Assembly: GCF_900099965.1 (NCBI RefSeq)
Contig: NZ_FNDJ01000006.1
Location: 267,320 to 331,319 of the forward strand
Direction of reading: 5' to 3'
DNA: 64,000 nt
Source: Nonomuraea jiangxiensis
Lineage (GTDB): Bacteria; Actinomycetota; Actinomycetes; Streptosporangiales; Streptosporangiaceae
The first letter of the stretch is position 1, and every line of letters begins with the position of its first letter. Both the position numbers and the translations under genes were made by a program. The notes below the pieces were generated by a model that saw only the letters and a program-made list of their open reading frames with translations, was not told the DNA's origin and made no database searches. This document shows, in pieces, positions 62,263 through 64,000 of this stretch.

Positions 62263-64000
62263 ATGAGTACGGGCTTGCGGTTTTCCCTGCTAGGGCCCGT
62301 CCGGGCATGGCGCGGCGAGACGGAACTCGATCTGGGCGCACCCCAGCAGCGAGCGGTGCTCTCCTTCTTGCTGCTGCGTGATGGTGAGGCGGCGTCGGTC
62401 GAGGAGATCGTGGACGCGTTGTGGGCGGAGCGGGCGCCGGGGAGCGCGCTGTCCATCGTGCGCACGTACATCTGCCGGCTGCGGCGCTCCGTGTCCTCCG
62501 CCGAGGACGACGACCGGGTGATCAGATCCTCGGGCGGCGGCTACGCCATCACCGCGGAGCCGAAGCACGTGGACTGGACCGCCTTCCGTGAAATGGTGCG
62601 CGAGGCGCAGGCCCTGCGCCTGCGGGGGAACCTGGCCGAAGCGGCCGACCTGCTACGGAACTCCCTGTCGCTGTGGAAGGGCGCACCCCTGGGCGGAGCC
62701 CGCGGCGACTACGTCGACCAGGAGCGGGCCCGGCTGGTCCAGCGCCGGGTGGCCACGCTGGAGGAACAGGTGGCCCTCGACCTGGAACTGGGCCGGCACG
62801 CCGAGGTGATCGACGATCTGACGGCGTTCATCGCCGCCGAGCCGATGCGGGAGCGGCTGCGCGAACTGCAGATGACCGCCCTGTACCGATCCGGCAGGCA
62901 GGCGGAGGCGCTGGCGGTATACGACGAGGTGCGGCGGTTGCTCGCCGCCGAACTCGGCATCGATCCCTGTGCGGAGCTGCAGGATCTGTACGTGCGCATC
63001 CTGCGGGCCGACCCCGATCTCGCCGGCCCGGCACCACGCCCGGCTCCCGCCCCCACGGTCGAACGGCCGCCCGCCCAGGTGCCCGCCGTGCCGCCCGGCT
63101 TCGTGGGCAGAGGCGCGGAACTGGCCGACATCCAGAACACCCTCCGTCCCTCGGGGTGGACGCCGGTCGTGGCCATCATCGGGCTCGGCGGCGTGGGCAA
63201 GACCGCGCTGGCGGTCAAGGCCGCGCACTCGATGCGGGACCGCTTCCCGGACGGCCAGGTCTACGCGGACCTGGGAGCGTCAACCGGCCGATCGGTGTCC
63301 CCCGCCACGGTGCTGGCCTCCTTCCTGCGCGCCTTCGGCGTGCCGGAGGAGCGGTTGCCCGTCCGCCTGGAGGAGCGGGCAGCCCTGTGGCGGACGGTAC
63401 TGGCCGATCGGCGGGTGCTGATTCTGCTGGACGACGCGATTGACGCGGACCAGGTACACCATCTGCTGCCCGCGGCACCGGGCTGCGCCGCGATCGTCAC
63501 CACCTGGCGGCACATGATGGACCTGTCCGGCGTGCGCTGGATCAGGCTCGAAGCGCTGCCTCCCGGCGACGCGCTGGAGATGCTCGCCCGGCTGGCCGGC
63601 CGCCGGCGGGTCCTAGGGGAGCGGACAACCGCCGTCGAGCTGGTCGAGCTGTGCTCGCACCAACCGCTGGGCGTACGCGTGGCGGCCGACCTGCTGCAGG
63701 TCAGACCACACTGGACGGTACGGCAGGTCCGCCTGCGGCTGGAGGACGAGCTGTACCGGCCGGCGGGCACGAACGAGGACTGCGCGCTGATCGAGGCTCC
63801 CTTGCTGCGGGCTCAGAGCCGACTCGACGCGCACCAGGCCACGGCCTTCCGGCTCGCGGCGCTGCCCGACCAGGGCGAGCTGACGCCGGAGGCGGTCGCG
63901 GCGCTGCTCGACCTGCCCCGGCCGCAGGCGCATCGGCTGCTGGAATCGCTCGTCGACGCGCACCTGCTGCTCGCCGGGCCGCGCGGAACCTATCGCTACC
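62263..64000 (+). CDS. SARP-NB-ARC regulator (partial, runs off the window)
   Basis: The first 579 codons are present and open to the window edge. The ATG at 62263 follows GGAGG by ten bases. An OmpR-type winged helix (STGLRFSLLGPVRAWRGETE, about 1-95) leads to BTAD (about 100-250), then an NB-ARC ATPase with Walker A GLGGVGKT (about 307-314) and 'RVLILLDDAIDADQ'. The start resembles the SARP at 56017 (FxxLGPVRAWR), so the two are paralogues. The rest and its target genes lie beyond the window. Confidence 0.93.
   Translation, partial: MSTGLRFSLLGPVRAWRGETELDLGAPQQRAVLSFLLLRDGEAASVEEIVDALWAERAPGSALSIVRTYICRLRRSVSSAEDDDRVIRSSGGGYAITAEPKHVDWTAFREMVREAQALRLRGNLAEAADLLRNSLSLWKGAPLGGARGDYVDQERARLVQRRVATLEEQVALDLELGRHAEVIDDLTAFIAAEPMRERLRELQMTALYRSGRQAEALAVYDEVRRLLAAELGIDPCAELQDLYVRILRADPDLAGPAPRPAPAPTVERPPAQVPAVPPGFVGRGAELADIQNTLRPSGWTPVVAIIGLGGVGKTALAVKAAHSMRDRFPDGQVYADLGASTGRSVSPATVLASFLRAFGVPEERLPVRLEERAALWRTVLADRRVLILLDDAIDADQVHHLLPAAPGCAAIVTTWRHMMDLSGVRWIRLEALPPGDALEMLARLAGRRRVLGERTTAVELVELCSHQPLGVRVAADLLQVRPHWTVRQVRLRLEDELYRPAGTNEDCALIEAPLLRAQSRLDAHQATAFRLAALPDQGELTPEAVAALLDLPRPQAHRLLESLVDAHLLLAGPRGTYRY

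Overview
This is high-GC actinomycete DNA. Sigma factors, LuxR-type LAL ATPases, AfsR/SARP regulators and PadR, MerR and ArsR switches are dense. GTG and TTG starts and 4-bp start/stop overlaps are common. Gene content and protein style suggest Streptosporangiaceae (Nonomuraea or Streptosporangium-like), but the genus is inferred. The window is chromosomal and ends inside a gene on both sides.

Region 1 (0-31.4 kb) is a fairly intact regulatory and accessory segment. It holds a histidine kinase end, an ECF sigma/anti-sigma pair, a DUF4097 gene convergent with a BTAD-ATPase regulator, a secreted M6 metalloprotease, MerR-SDR, PadR-membrane protein, an MFS exporter, an AHSA1-like/ArsR pair, an ECF sigma factor with a SnoaL-like tail and an SDR. 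Next come an MBL-fold hydrolase, two alpha/beta hydrolases, two LAL regulators, an XRE-NB-ARC regulator, three more alpha/beta hydrolases, a metabolite symporter and a RibD-like reductase. Three of the hydrolase genes have the same 18-bp element (GCAGTCANNTGACCGATT) at their upstream side, and two of these flank one LAL gene. This looks like a small regulon.

Region 2 (31.4-54.5 kb) is a decayed genomic island. Three partial copies of the 3' half of a tRNA-Tyr gene plus its terminator hairpin lie at 32.3, 47.2 and 51.4 kb. Three broken tyrosine-integrase genes (36.6, 39.9 and 53.7 kb) and an IS481-like transposase remnant accompany them. This is the signature of repeated integration at a tRNA-Tyr gene followed by decay. 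Cargo includes orphan immunity-like genes (Imm21 family and others), a truncated caspase next to an EACC1-like gene, a frameshifted DUF6461 gene and palindromic repeats. Between att-like copies 1 and 2 lies one healthy operon (41.6-47.2 kb): MaoC hydratase, CitE-type lyase, Cat1-type CoA-transferase, acyl-CoA dehydrogenase and pyruvate oxidase. The first three match the itaconate-degradation set (Ich, Ccl, Ict; ripABC of Yersinia). The last could burn the pyruvate that the lyase releases.

Region 3 (54.6-64 kb) returns to intact genes: a GT1 glycosyltransferase divergent from a large SARP-NB-ARC-TPR regulator, then an alpha/beta hydrolase overlapping a methyltransferase, a strong terminator, two membrane proteins and the first 579 codons of another SARP-NB-ARC regulator.
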